A stretch of 64,000 bases of DNA from Chromatiaceae bacterium (lineage in GTDB: Bacteria; Pseudomonadota; Gammaproteobacteria; Chromatiales; Chromatiaceae), in contig CP037918.1 of NCBI GenBank assembly GCA_019356535.1, positions 2,140,315 through 2,204,314 of the forward strand. Direction: 5' to 3'. A model generated the notes under the pieces. It was given only the letters and a program-made list of their open reading frames with translations, made no database searches and was not told the DNA's origin. How positions within the stretch are numbered: position 1 is the first letter of the stretch; every line of letters begins with the position of its first letter. Positions 35,594-46,184 of the stretch are shown here, in pieces. Both the position numbers and the translations under genes were made by a program.

Positions 35594-36270
35594 TGATCGC
35601 ACTACGCCAGGTGGCGCGTCACTTCCGGGTCGGCGACGAAACGGTGCACGCCCTGGCCGGCATCGACCTGGACATCCCCGCCGGGGACTACCTGTCGGTA
35701 ATGGGGCCATCCGGCTCGGGCAAGTCCACCCTGCTCAACGTGCTCGGCCTGCTCGACCGGCCGAGCAGCGGCAGCTACCGCCTCGAGGGCAGCGAGACCA
35801 CCACCCTGTCCGAGGAAGCGCGGGCACGCATCCGTCGCGAACGCATCGGCTTCGTGTTCCAGGCCTTCCACCTGATCGGCCGCCTCAGCGCTGCCGAGAA
35901 CATCGCCCTGCCCCTGGTGCTGGGGGGCGTGCCGCCGGAGGAGCGCCGGCAGCGCGTGGCCGAGGTGCTGAGCGCGCTGGACCTGGCAGACCGTGCCGAT
36001 CACCTTCCCGAGCAGCTCTCCGGCGGCCAGCGGCAGCGCGTGGCGATCGGCCGCGCGGTGGTGATGCGCCCGGCCCTGCTGCTGGCCGATGAGCCCACCG
36101 GCAACCTCGACCAGCGCGCTGGTGCCGAGGTCATCGCCCTGCTGGAACATCTCAATGCCGAGGGCATCACCCTGGTGGTGGTGACCCACGATGCGGCCAT
36201 CGGCGAACGCGCGCGCCGCCGCGTGCGCATGCTCGACGGCCGCATCCACAGTGATCATGCGCCCACCTGA
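35593..36270 (+). CDS. ABC exporter ATPase (MacB/LolD-like)
   Basis: A 225-residue ATPase. Walker A is GPSGSGKSTLLNVLG (about 38-52), the Q-loop is VFQAF, the signature is LSGGQRQRVAIGRA, Walker B is LLLADEPTG and the switch His is in VVTHD. It belongs to the MacB/LolD/FtsE subgroup that powers FtsX-type permeases rather than pumping through a channel. Start: ATG at 35593; an overlapping GTG at 35590 is the alternative. It overlaps the following permease gene by 14 bp. Confidence 0.93.
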   Translation: MIALRQVARHFRVGDETVHALAGIDLDIPAGDYLSVMGPSGSGKSTLLNVLGLLDRPSSGSYRLEGSETTTLSEEARARIRRERIGFVFQAFHLIGRLSAAENIALPLVLGGVPPEERRQRVAEVLSALDLADRADHLPEQLSGGQRQRVAIGRAVVMRPALLLADEPTGNLDQRAGAEVIALLEHLNAEGITLVVVTHDAAIGERARRRVRMLDGRIHSDHAPT

Positions 36271-37462
36271 CCAGTTGCACTTCGCCCTCGACGCCCTGCG
36301 CGGTGCACGCACGCGCAGTCTGCTCATGCTGCTGGCGATGAGCATCGGCGTGGCCTCGGTGATCCTGCTCACTGCCCTCGGCGAGGGCGCGCGACGCTAC
36401 GTGATCGGCCAGTTCGAGCAGCTCGGCACCGACCTGCTGGTGATGCTGCCGGGACGCAACGAGACCACCGGCGGTCCGCCGCCGCTGTTCGGCGAGACCC
36501 CGCGCGACCTCAGCCTGGAAGACGCGCTGGCCCTGCGCCGCCATCGCAGCATCCTGCGCATCGCCCCCATCAGCCTGGGCACCGCGCCAGTCTCCTGGCG
36601 CAACCGCGAACGCGAGGTGACCATCATCGGCAGCACCCGCGACATCTTCCCGGTACGCCACATCCGCGTGGCACGGGGACGGCCGCTGCCGGCCATCCCG
36701 CCGCCACGCCAGCTCAACGTGGTGGTGCTGGGCGCTCGTCTGGCGACCGCGCTGTTCGACCGGCAACGCGCACTGGGCGAGTGGGTGCGCATCGGCGACC
36801 GCCGCTTCCGGGTGATCGGCGTGCTCGAGCCGGCGGGCGAGTCGCTGGGGCTGGACCTGGGCGACATGGCGCTGGTGCCGGTGGCCTCGGCCATGCAACT
36901 GTTCGACACCGCCTCGCTGTTCCGCATCCTCATCCAGACGCGCGGCAAGGGCGCCATGGCACAGGCGCGTCGCGATGCCCTGTCCACCCTGCGGGCCCGC
37001 CACGACGGCGAGGAAGACGTGACCCTGATCAGTCAGGACGCGGTATTGGGCACCTTCGACCGCATCCTCGGCGCCCTGACCTGGACGGTGGCTGGCATCG
37101 CCGGCATCAGCCTGGCCGTGGCCGGCATCCTGATCATGAACGTGATGCTGGTCGCGGTCTCCCAGCGGGTGCCCGAGATCGGCCTGCTCAAGGCCCTGGG
37201 CAGCCCGGGGCGGCTGGTGCAACGCCTGTTCTTGATCGAGGCCTTGCTGCTGGCTGCACTCGGCGCACTCGGCGGCCTGCTGCTCTCCGGGGCCGGGCTG
37301 CTGCTGATGCGCCACCTGTTCCCCGACTTCCCCCTGCAACCGCCGCTGTGGGCACCGCTGGCGGCGGTGGCGGTGGCGCTGGGCTGTGGCCTGCTGTTCG
37401 GGGTGCTGCCGGCGCGTCGCGCTGCCCGCCTCGATCCGGTGCAAGCGCTGGCGGGACGCTGA
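36257..37462 (+). CDS. FtsX-like (MacB-type) permease 1
   Basis: A 401-residue permease. TM1 (about 18-40) is followed by a large periplasmic MacB_PCD domain (about 45-255), then three C-terminal TM segments (about 275-395) containing the FtsX signature VSQRVPEIGLLKALG. It ends in the PARRAARLDPVQAL motif common to MacB-type permeases. The two permeases of this operon probably form a heterodimer. The start at 36257 (or GTG 36251) lies inside the ATPase gene, indicating translational coupling. Confidence 0.9.
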   Translation: MRPPDQLHFALDALRGARTRSLLMLLAMSIGVASVILLTALGEGARRYVIGQFEQLGTDLLVMLPGRNETTGGPPPLFGETPRDLSLEDALALRRHRSILRIAPISLGTAPVSWRNREREVTIIGSTRDIFPVRHIRVARGRPLPAIPPPRQLNVVVLGARLATALFDRQRALGEWVRIGDRRFRVIGVLEPAGESLGLDLGDMALVPVASAMQLFDTASLFRILIQTRGKGAMAQARRDALSTLRARHDGEEDVTLISQDAVLGTFDRILGALTWTVAGIAGISLAVAGILIMNVMLVAVSQRVPEIGLLKALGSPGRLVQRLFLIEALLLAALGALGGLLLSGAGLLLMRHLFPDFPLQPPLWAPLAAVAVALGCGLLFGVLPARRAARLDPVQALAGR

Positions 37463-37463
37463 G

Positions 37464-38663
37464 ATGCGCACCGCCGACCTGCTGCGACTGACCGGCGGCG
37501 CCATCCGCGCACAGCGCCTGCGCAGCCTGCTCACCGGCCTGGGCATCGCGGTGGGCATCGCCTCGGTGGTGCTGCTGACCGCCATCGGTGAGGGCATCCA
37601 GCGCTTCGTGCTCGCGGAATTCACCCAGTTCGGCACCCACCTGCTGGTGGTCACCCCGGGCAAGACCCAGACCTTCGGCCTGTCGGCGGCGGTGATCAGC
37701 AGCACCCGCCCGCTCAGCCTGGAAGACGCCCGTGCCATCGAACGCCTGCCGGAGGTACGCGCCGTGGTGCCACTGGTGCAGGGCAATGCCGCGGTGGAAT
37801 GGCAGGGGCGCAGCCGCCGCGTCTGGGTGTTCGGCAGCGGGCCGGACGTGCCCGAGGTCTGGCGCATCCGCCCGGCCAGCGGCCGCTTCCTGCCGCGCGA
37901 CGAACCCCGCCATGCCCGGGCCTTCGCAGTGCTGGGTAGCAAGCTGCGGCGCGAACTGTTCGGCAACCACTCGCCGCTGGGCGAGCGGGTGCGTATCGGC
38001 GGCGAGACCTACCGCGTGATCGGCGGCATGCAGCCCAAGGGGCAGATGCTGGGCTTCGACCTGGACGACAGCGTCTACATCCCGGTCGGTCGTGCGCTGG
38101 CCCTGTTCGACCGCGAGGGCCTGATGGAGATCGACGTGCTCTACCGTGCCGAGGAACCCGTCGCCAAGGTGGTCGAACGCATCCACCAGTTGCTGCTGCA
38201 ACGCCACGGGCACGAGGACTTCACCCTCACCACCCAGGACCAGATGCTCGAGGTGCTGGGCTCGGTGCTCGACGTGCTGACCCTGGCGGTGGCGGCGCTG
38301 GGCGCAATCTCGCTCGCGGTGGGCGCTATCGGCGTGCTCACCATCATGACCATCTCGGTCAACGAACGGGTCGCCGAGATCGGCCTGTTGCGTGCACTGG
38401 GTGCCAGTCAGGGACAGGTACTGGGCCTGTTCCTGGGCGAGGCCCTGGTGCTCGGCACGCTCGGCGGCCTGGCCGGCGTCGGCCTGGGACTGGGTGGCGC
38501 GCTCATCATCGGCTGGCTGATCCCCGCCCTGCCGGTGCACATCAGCTGGCCCTATGTCGGCCTGTCACTGGGTGTTGCCCTCGGCATCGGCCTGCTCGCC
38601 GGGGTCCTGCCCGCGCTGCGCGCCGCCCGCCTCGACCCTGTCGAGGCCCTGCGCGGAGAATGA
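37464..38663 (+). CDS. FtsX-like (MacB-type) permease 2
   Basis: A 399-residue paralogue of permease 1 with the same layout: TM1, periplasmic domain, three C-terminal TMs, VNERVAEIGLLRALG, and closing PALRAARLDPVEALRG. It follows permease 1 with a 1-bp gap. In the four-gene adaptor-ATPase-permease-permease order, exported substrates of relatives range from macrolides to peptides and lipids; none is indicated here. Confidence 0.9.
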   Translation: MRTADLLRLTGGAIRAQRLRSLLTGLGIAVGIASVVLLTAIGEGIQRFVLAEFTQFGTHLLVVTPGKTQTFGLSAAVISSTRPLSLEDARAIERLPEVRAVVPLVQGNAAVEWQGRSRRVWVFGSGPDVPEVWRIRPASGRFLPRDEPRHARAFAVLGSKLRRELFGNHSPLGERVRIGGETYRVIGGMQPKGQMLGFDLDDSVYIPVGRALALFDREGLMEIDVLYRAEEPVAKVVERIHQLLLQRHGHEDFTLTTQDQMLEVLGSVLDVLTLAVAALGAISLAVGAIGVLTIMTISVNERVAEIGLLRALGASQGQVLGLFLGEALVLGTLGGLAGVGLGLGGALIIGWLIPALPVHISWPYVGLSLGVALGIGLLAGVLPALRAARLDPVEALRGE

Positions 38664-38773
38664 AGACACCACCGGGAACACACGGTGCGCAACGGCTCTC
38701 GCGATGGACTGCATGGGCCTGGTGCTGACCGGCGTCATTGCCGCACCGCGCCGCTTCTGGAATAGTCGGTGAC

Positions 38774-40315
38774 ATGCAAGGACATACACAGCCACCACTG
38801 ATCACCGGCCTGCTCGCGGGCCTGCCCGGAGCGCGCCTGATCGAGACGCACATCTCCTGGGTGATCCTCCATCGCGGACACGCCTGGAAACTGAAGAAGC
38901 CGCTGGACCTGGGCTTTCTCGACTTCTCCCGGCTCGACCAGCGCCGCTTCTACTGCGAGGAAGAGATCCGCCTGAACCGTCGCCTGGCCCCGGACATCTA
39001 TCTCGGGGTGGTGCCGGTGAGCGGCACGCCCGAGTCCCCGCGCTTCGGTGGCGAAGGGCCGATACTGGAGTGGGCGGTGCAGATGCGCGCCTTCGATGCC
39101 GACGCCACCCTGGACCGTGCCCCGGAGATTACCTCGGCGCAGATCGACGCCATCGCCGAGCACCTGGCGCGCTTTCACCACGACCTCCCGCCCCCCCCGG
39201 AGGACAGCGACTATGGCACGCCCGCCACGGTGCGAGCGCCGGTCGAAGACAATTTCAAGGCCCTGCGCGGGCTCGATCTCCCCCCCAGTTCGCGCGCCCT
39301 GCTCGACGTGCTCGAGCCCCGGCTGCAGCGCCTGGGGGAACGCCTGGCACCCCATTTCAGCGCACGCCGCGAGGTCGGCCACATCCGCGAATGCCACGGC
39401 GATCTGCACCTGGGCAACATCGCCTGGATGAACGCGGCACCACTGATCTTCGATGCCCTCGAGTTCGACCCGGGGCTGCGTTTCATCGACCCGGTCAACG
39501 AACTGGCCTTTCTCGCCATGGACCTGCACTATCGCGGCCAAAGTGCGCTGGCCTGGCGCCTGCTCGACCGCTGGCTGACCTACACCAGTGATCATGCCGG
39601 CCTGGCCGCCTGGTCGTACTACCTGGCCTACCGCGCCATGGTGCGCGCCAAGATCGCAGCCATCCGCGCACGCCAGGCAGACGGCGACTTCACCCCCACG
39701 CGCGACCTGCTGGCGCTGGCCGATGCCCTCTCACGTCCCGGCCGCCCGGCGCTGGTGCTGATGCATGGCGTCTCCGGTAGCGGAAAGACCCACCTCTCGC
39801 AAGCCCTGCTCGAAGACCTGGGCACGGTGCGCCTGCGCTCGGACGTGGAACGCAAGCGCCTGTTTGGGCTGGGGCCACTGGACGACAGCCGCCGCAACGG
39901 CACCGACATCTACACTCGCGAGGCCAGCCGCCGCACCCTGACGACCCTGCTGCAGAAGACCGAGGCCCTACTCGATGCCGGGTTGCGTGTGATCGTGGAC
40001 GCGACCTTTCTCGCGCGAAGCTGGCGCGAGCCCTTCGAGCAACTGGCCGAGGCACGCGGCCTGCCCTGGTGCATCGTCTCTCCGCAGGTACCCGAAACGC
40101 TGCTGCGCGAGCGCGTGAGCGCGCGCTACCATCAGGGGAACGACGCCTCCGAGGCCGACCTGGCGGTGCTGAACTCGCAACTGGCAAACCAGGAGCCCCT
40201 CGCAGCCGACGAGCTTTCTCACACCGTGCGACCCACGCCGCAAACCCCGCTGCCGGAACTGATCGAACAGGTACGGCAAAGGCTGCGCCCTGCAAGACGG
40301 CGCACTGCTGACTGA
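38774..40315 (+). CDS. Two-domain protein: aminoglycoside-phosphotransferase-like kinase fused to P-loop ATPase
   Basis: A 513-residue protein. The N-terminal half (about 1-310) has the kinase-like catalytic loop HGDLHLGN (208-215) and a metal-binding Asp in LIFDALEFD. The C-terminal half (about 325-513) is a P-loop kinase with GVSGSGKT (332-339), resembling gluconokinase or zeta-toxin-like small-molecule kinases. This fusion is a conserved proteobacterial architecture of unknown substrate; it is probably housekeeping rather than drug resistance. A 110-bp gap with no obvious promoter separates it from the exporter operon. Confidence 0.87.
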   Translation: MQGHTQPPLITGLLAGLPGARLIETHISWVILHRGHAWKLKKPLDLGFLDFSRLDQRRFYCEEEIRLNRRLAPDIYLGVVPVSGTPESPRFGGEGPILEWAVQMRAFDADATLDRAPEITSAQIDAIAEHLARFHHDLPPPPEDSDYGTPATVRAPVEDNFKALRGLDLPPSSRALLDVLEPRLQRLGERLAPHFSARREVGHIRECHGDLHLGNIAWMNAAPLIFDALEFDPGLRFIDPVNELAFLAMDLHYRGQSALAWRLLDRWLTYTSDHAGLAAWSYYLAYRAMVRAKIAAIRARQADGDFTPTRDLLALADALSRPGRPALVLMHGVSGSGKTHLSQALLEDLGTVRLRSDVERKRLFGLGPLDDSRRNGTDIYTREASRRTLTTLLQKTEALLDAGLRVIVDATFLARSWREPFEQLAEARGLPWCIVSPQVPETLLRERVSARYHQGNDASEADLAVLNSQLANQEPLAADELSHTVRPTPQTPLPELIEQVRQRLRPARRRTAD

Positions 40316-40352
40316 GCCACGCCGGACGGCATGAAGGATTATCCGTATGAGT

Positions 40353-40474
40353 TGTCCGGGAAGGCCTGGAACAGTCCACATCCCCTCCCCCATGCAATGG
40401 GGGAGGCTGGGAGGGGGCGCCCCCTTCTGACCTCCCCCGCAAGCGGGGGAGGAATTTGTTCGGAGATTTCTCAG
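40353..40474. repeat. Dispersed palindromic repeat, copy 5 (double hairpin)
   Basis: The 232-bp gap between the kinase-like gene and typA contains two perfect 10-bp hairpins. CCTCCCCCAT/ATGGGGGAGG is at 40384-40406 with loop GCA; CCTCCCCCGC/GCGGGGGAGG is at 40431-40452 with loop AA. GGGGGCGCCCCC lies between them. The right end AATTTGTTCGGAGATTTCTC matches the GTTCGGAGGTTCCT end of the 52.3 kb copy. As the flanking genes converge, it may also terminate transcription. Confidence 0.7.
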
Positions 40475-40547
40475 GCACCCATCACCGACCGCGAACCCAG
40501 ACGACCTGCCGCAGCCATGCGAATACTGCGTGGCCTGAAGGCAGGGC

Positions 40548-42359
<1,812 letters not shown>

Positions 42360-42390
42360 GGGGAAATACCGGGGCAGGGAAAGGGGCGCG

Positions 42391-42396
42391 ATTATA
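42391..42396 (-). promoter_or_regulatory. Sigma-70 -10 box of typA
   Basis: The minus strand reads TATAAT 32-37 bp upstream of the typA GTG start, which also supports that start. No good -35 is evident. Confidence 0.45.
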
Positions 42397-42480
42397 GCGG
42401 GCGGGGAGCGACGGAGACCAGAAGAAAGCCATATTGTGTTCGCCCAAACCTCTTTGACTACCTCCGCGTCTGGTACGCCC

Positions 42481-42975
42481 TCACTCCCCGAACCGGGCGA
42501 GATACTCGGCCGCATCAGCCTGGCCGACACTGGCGGCGCGTTGCAGCCAGTACCGGGCCTCGGTGCGATCCACCGCACCGCCAAGTCCTTCGGCGAGCAT
42601 GACGCCGTAGAGAAACTGGGCATCAGCCATATCCTGCGCGGCAGCCCGGCCCATCCAGTGGCGCGCCTCGGCGGAGTCGGTGTGGCCGTCACACCCGGTT
42701 ACCAGGCAGTGGGCCAGGTTGAACTGGGCCTTGGCCAGTCCCTGTTCGGCGGCGCGGCGATACCAGGTCATGGCCTGCCGCGGGTCGCGTGGGATGCCAG
42801 CCAGACCATGGTCGTAGGCCGCACCCAAGTTGAGCTGGGCCCAGGGATCGCCGGCCTTGGCAGCAGAACGCAGTTCCTCGGCGGTGGGCATGCCAGCCGC
42901 CAGCGCACCGACGATTAACCCAGCGCCGAAGACAAGAATCGTGACCCGTGTCAAGGTCGGATGCTTGACGCTCAT
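42481..42975 (-). CDS. Exported Sel1-repeat protein
   Basis: A 164-residue protein with a signal peptide or anchor (about 10-27) and three Sel1-like (SLR) repeats from about 32 to 160. They show the pattern A-x-x-G-x-x-x-A-Q-x-x-L-G-x-x-Y (for example GDPWAQLNLGAAYDHG, GLAKAQFNLAHCLVTG). SLR proteins act as scaffolds for envelope protein complexes. The third repeat is followed by a short tail with no other domain. It is monocistronic between typA and an empty region. Confidence 0.85.
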   Translation of the reverse strand: MSVKHPTLTRVTILVFGAGLIVGALAAGMPTAEELRSAAKAGDPWAQLNLGAAYDHGLAGIPRDPRQAMTWYRRAAEQGLAKAQFNLAHCLVTGCDGHTDSAEARHWMGRAAAQDMADAQFLYGVMLAEGLGGAVDRTEARYWLQRAASVGQADAAEYLARFGE

Positions 42976-43368
42976 ACCCCCCGAACCTGTGGATAACTCT
43001 GTGGAAGAATCTACGGAGACTTGTTGATCAACGCAAGATCGATCGCTTCAGGCTCAGCACAAGAAGAAAAATACTTGTATAGACAATTGGTTACGAGTGG
43101 TTCAGAACGAGAGACTTGCAAAATCCGAGCTAATTGGCGCCGATTGAGGCCTGGAAGTGTTGTGCATAAGTGACATGAGCTGGTGGAAGTCGCGGCTGGA
43201 GGCGCCTGCGGCTCAGGTCAACGATAAGAGGTGCTGGGGGGACAGACAGATAATTGTGCCCGTTCTGGTTTCCTCCGCAGACGCGGGAAGGAGCCCTGCA
43301 CCGAACAGGAGCAGGGCGTGTTGCGCTCGCCAAACCGCCTATGCCGACAACCGCGGCCGCGTATCGGG
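42976..43368. other. Gene-free region upstream of the chemoreceptor's 3' end
   Basis: About 390 bp with no supportable gene on either strand. It is less GC-rich than its surroundings between about 43020 and 43150. It contains one TGTGGATAA (42988-42996), a DnaA-box-like 9-mer, but no cluster. I see no repeat or hairpin in it. Confidence 0.6.
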
Positions 43369-45483
43369 CTATACCCGAAACGACCCCACCAGTCCGCGCA
43401 GCCGAGCGGCGATGTCGTGCAGAGCGCCAATGCCTTCGTCGAGTTCGGCCGCTCCATCGCTGGTGCGCTGGGCCACACCGCTGATGGTGACCACGTTTTC
43501 GCGTATGTGTTCGACCGATTCAACCTGTTGACCGGCAGCCCCCGCGATGCGGTTGATGAGCTGGTCAATCTGTTCGACCTGCTCGTTGATCTGGCGCAAC
43601 GCCTCGCTGGTGGCGCGTGCCTGCCCTACCGTCTCCTGGGCTCGCCCGGTACTGGCGCGCATGACCTCGGCGGCGTTGCGTGCTGCCTCTTGCAGGCGCT
43701 CGATCATCGACTGGATGTCCTGGGTAGACTCCTGGGTACGGCTAGCCAAGGTGCGCACCTCGTCGGCCACCACCGCGAAGCCGCGCCCCTGCTCACCCGC
43801 GCGTGCCGCCTCGATGGCGGCATTGAGCGCCAGCAGGTTGGTCTGTTCGGCAATGCCGCGGATCACGTCCAGCACCCCGCCGATGCTCTCGCTGTCCTGT
43901 TCCAGCCCCTGCATCACCCCGGCGGCCCGTTCCACGTCAGCCGCCAGGCGGTCCATAGCGGCCTGAGTGTCCTGCAAGATAGCATCACTCTCGCCTGCGG
44001 CGGCCCGTGCCGCGCGCGAGGCCCGCTTGCCCTGATCGACCATCTCCAGCACATTGCGCGCGGCATCCGACAGCTCGCTGGTGGAGGCGGCCACGCCATC
44101 GGTCTGACGCTGCTGTTCCACCGTTCCCTCGCGCGCCGCCTCGCTCACCCGCGCCATGTGCCCTGCGGCCTGCGAAAGCTGATCGACCGCCTCGGCCACC
44201 GCCATCACGGTGCCGCGAATCTTGCCGAGGAAACGGTTGAAGGCATCGGCCAGGCGCGCGATCTCATCATGGCCGCGCAAGTCCAGCTCGCGGGTGAGAT
44301 CCCCCTCGCCCTCGGCGATGTCCTGCATGGCAGCGACCGCGCGTTCCAGCTTGCTGCGGATCGAGCGGGTCAGCATCCAACCCAGCACGCCGACCAGCAA
44401 GGTACCGGACACCGAGATCACCAGCATCATGTCACGCGCCGAGCCCACATCGGTAGCCAGACGCTCGCTCTCCGAACGGGTACGCTCAACTAAGCCGTCG
44501 AGCAGGTCCTGCAGGCGCGCAGACAACTTGGCCGCCAGCGGCCCCAGCTCGGTACGTACCAGATGCACATCCCGATAGGCTTGATTGCCCGAATGCAGGG
44601 CCAACACCTCATCGAGCGCGCTCACATAGGCCTCGCGTGCTGCCAGCAAGCGTTCGAAGGCGTCAGCCTGCTCGAAGGTAAGCATGTCCTCTGCGGCCCG
44701 AAGCCTGTCGAGCGCGACCTGATTCTGTTCAAGGTACATCTTCAGGTTCTCCAGGAATGCCATGGTGCGATTGGCCAGATAGCCACGCAGCGCGTTGACA
44801 ACCTCGCCCCAGGTGCTGCGCACTTCGTGTATGGCGTTGAGCACCACCAGGCGCCCCTGGATATCGCCGGTGGGCACTTCACTTTCCGCCAACACCCACT
44901 GGCCGGGTGACTTCTCGACAAAAGACGGACGCCAGCTTGCCATCTCCTCGACCAGTTCGCTGTCCACTTCCTGTTCCGAGGCCAGCATCTCCGAGAGGGT
45001 TTGCAAGACGATCATGTGCTGCGGACTGAGGCGCTCGCTGGCCATCGCCAGCGCCGGCATGTTGGCTGCATCCGAGGCAGTCAGGGCCACGATACGGGGC
45101 TCGAAGGCCTGGAAGCGGCGGATGAGATCGGCAATCTCCTTCTGGTGCCCAGGCTCACTGCCAACCCTCTGCAAGGCCGTCTCCAGCGCCGCGAGACGCA
45201 TGTCGAGTGCCTGGTTGGCCTGGCGATAGCGCTCAAGATAGGTCGGCTCGCGGACTTTCAGATACAGCCCCAGGGCGGCATTGGCCTGATACACCTGGCG
45301 CACCAGGTCCTGGGCGGCCGTAGCAGCCGGCTGGATGTGGTTGACCACCTCATTCACGCGCCGCTCGGTAGCCTGCAATCCATTGAGCCCAACCAGCGAT
45401 ACACCGACCACCAGGGCCAGCATAAACCCGAAGGCAATGTGCAAGCTGTGGCTGATCGACAGCCGGGAAAACAACCTGTCCAT
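43369..45483 (-). CDS. Methyl-accepting chemotaxis protein
   Basis: A 704-residue chemoreceptor. TM1 is at about 15-34. A long, entirely helical periplasmic domain of about 315 residues follows (35-350), roughly twice the usual four-helix bundle, suggesting a helical bimodular (HBM-like) sensor. TM2 is at about 352-371 and HAMP at 372-425. The signalling hairpin carries the conserved tip [20 protein letters not shown], then [15 protein letters not shown]. No CheR-tethering pentapeptide is seen at the C-terminus. AGGAGTGAG precedes the ATG and a strong sigma-28 promoter lies 58 bp upstream. Confidence 0.95.
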   Translation of the reverse strand: MDRLFSRLSISHSLHIAFGFMLALVVGVSLVGLNGLQATERRVNEVVNHIQPAATAAQDLVRQVYQANAALGLYLKVREPTYLERYRQANQALDMRLAALETALQRVGSEPGHQKEIADLIRRFQAFEPRIVALTASDAANMPALAMASERLSPQHMIVLQTLSEMLASEQEVDSELVEEMASWRPSFVEKSPGQWVLAESEVPTGDIQGRLVVLNAIHEVRSTWGEVVNALRGYLANRTMAFLENLKMYLEQNQVALDRLRAAEDMLTFEQADAFERLLAAREAYVSALDEVLALHSGNQAYRDVHLVRTELGPLAAKLSARLQDLLDGLVERTRSESERLATDVGSARDMMLVISVSGTLLVGVLGWMLTRSIRSKLERAVAAMQDIAEGEGDLTRELDLRGHDEIARLADAFNRFLGKIRGTVMAVAEAVDQLSQAAGHMARVSEAAREGTVEQQRQTDGVAASTSELSDAARNVLEMVDQGKRASRAARAAAGESDAILQDTQAAMDRLAADVERAAGVMQGLEQDSESIGGVLDVIRGIAEQTNLLALNAAIEAARAGEQGRGFAVVADEVRTLASRTQESTQDIQSMIERLQEAARNAAEVMRASTGRAQETVGQARATSEALRQINEQVEQIDQLINRIAGAAGQQVESVEHIRENVVTISGVAQRTSDGAAELDEGIGALHDIAARLRGLVGSFRV

Positions 45484-45540
45484 ACCTCACTCCTATCCGC
45501 CCCTGGAGATCGAGCGGGACGACCGATGACTGTAGCGAGG

Positions 45541-45567
45541 TTAACGGCAGGAAGGACGGGGGCTTTA
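45541..45567 (-). promoter_or_regulatory. Sigma-28 (FliA) promoter of the chemoreceptor
   Basis: The minus strand reads TAAAGCCC, 11 bases, then GCCGTTAA: the -35 core TAAAG is intact and the -10 matches 7 of 8 at exact N11 spacing. The -35 overlaps the stop codon of the upstream antitoxin-like gene. The palindrome found at fliC1 and fliS is absent. Confidence 0.8.
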
Positions 45568-46014
45568 GGAGCTGCCTGCAGGACGGTAAGTCGTGCCTTT
45601 CGAGCCGGTGAGATCCCAGGAGAAAGTGCAGTCGAGTTCGGAGAGCACGGCGATCATGCCACCCTCACCACCTTCGAGGATGATCGACAGCGGCGAGCGC
45701 CGACCAAAGCGACGGTGGGCCTGCTTGATCCAGCGGCCGGACATGCGCGGATTGCGCGGATAGGTGGTACGCAGGGCGTCGGCAATGCGCAACAGGTAGC
45801 TGGCGCGGCGCAGCACATCGGCATCGTCGGGCAGCACATCCTTGCCGTCGCGGTATTTCTGGAAAGCGCGCGCGCGCACATTCGAGGGCAGCAACAGCAA
45901 GGCCTGCATCTGCTGGGTGTTCAGCTCCCAGGCATCCATCAGGCGCATTACCGCCTGTGTGATCTGCACCAGGGCCTCGCGCTTGTCCTCTGCGGCTTGC
46001 TTGTCGTCACTCAT
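45565..46014 (-). CDS. MbcA/ParS/Xre antitoxin-like protein (DUF2384)
   Basis: A 149-residue protein. Its C-terminal half (about 90-140: WIKQAHRRFGRRSPLSIILE, then GGEGGMIAVLSELD) resembles the MbcA/ParS toxin-binding domain. The N-terminal helices (WELNTQQMQALLLLPSNVRA) resemble the accompanying Xre-like DNA-binding region. Family members neutralise RES-domain (NAD-degrading) toxins encoded next door. No RES gene is present on either side: the chemoreceptor lies downstream and purC upstream. It may be an orphan or a regulator. An acidic tail-free C-terminus ends in TYRPAGSS. Confidence 0.72.
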   Translation of the reverse strand: MSDDKQAAEDKREALVQITQAVMRLMDAWELNTQQMQALLLLPSNVRARAFQKYRDGKDVLPDDADVLRRASYLLRIADALRTTYPRNPRMSGRWIKQAHRRFGRRSPLSIILEGGEGGMIAVLSELDCTFSWDLTGSKGTTYRPAGSS

Positions 46015-46149
46015 CTCTGCTGTCCTCGTGCCGGCGACCGACCGGGCACTATTGCTGATTTTAGTCCTTAATAGTTGACCATTTTACTTGGATTCACGGA
46101 AAAATCCATCGGAATCGCCCACAGCTCACCCGGCAGCCGCCCGGTCCCC

Positions 46150-46155
46150 TATAAT
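46150..46155 (+). promoter_or_regulatory. Sigma-70 -10 box of purC
   Basis: TATAAT 30-35 bp before the purC ATG, in the 170-bp divergent spacer with the antitoxin-like gene. No good -35 is seen. I recognise no PurR operator. Confidence 0.45.
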
Positions 46156-46184
46156 CAGCGCCTGTCCGATCTGCGGGGAGCACC

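Noticed and set aside
40353-40474. CRISPR-like array from the repeated CCTCCCCC units
   Set aside because: The units are hairpin arms in opposite orientation with no regular spacers and no cas genes; they fit the dispersed palindromic repeat.
42360-42692. N-terminal extension of TypA to about 714 residues
   Set aside because: The extra residues overlap the Sel1 gene and the TATAAT upstream of the GTG start, and have no similarity to the TypA family.
42988-42996. TGTGGATAA, a perfect DnaA-box 9-mer
   Set aside because: A single site with no cluster, no AT-rich unwinding element and no dnaA/dnaN/gidA nearby; not an origin.
43130-43333. 67-codon frame on the minus strand in the gene-free region
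   Set aside because: No ribosome-binding site, no sensible composition and no neighbouring context.
45484-46184. RES-domain toxin partner for the antitoxin-like gene
   Set aside because: Both flanks were read in all frames; only the chemoreceptor and purC are present.
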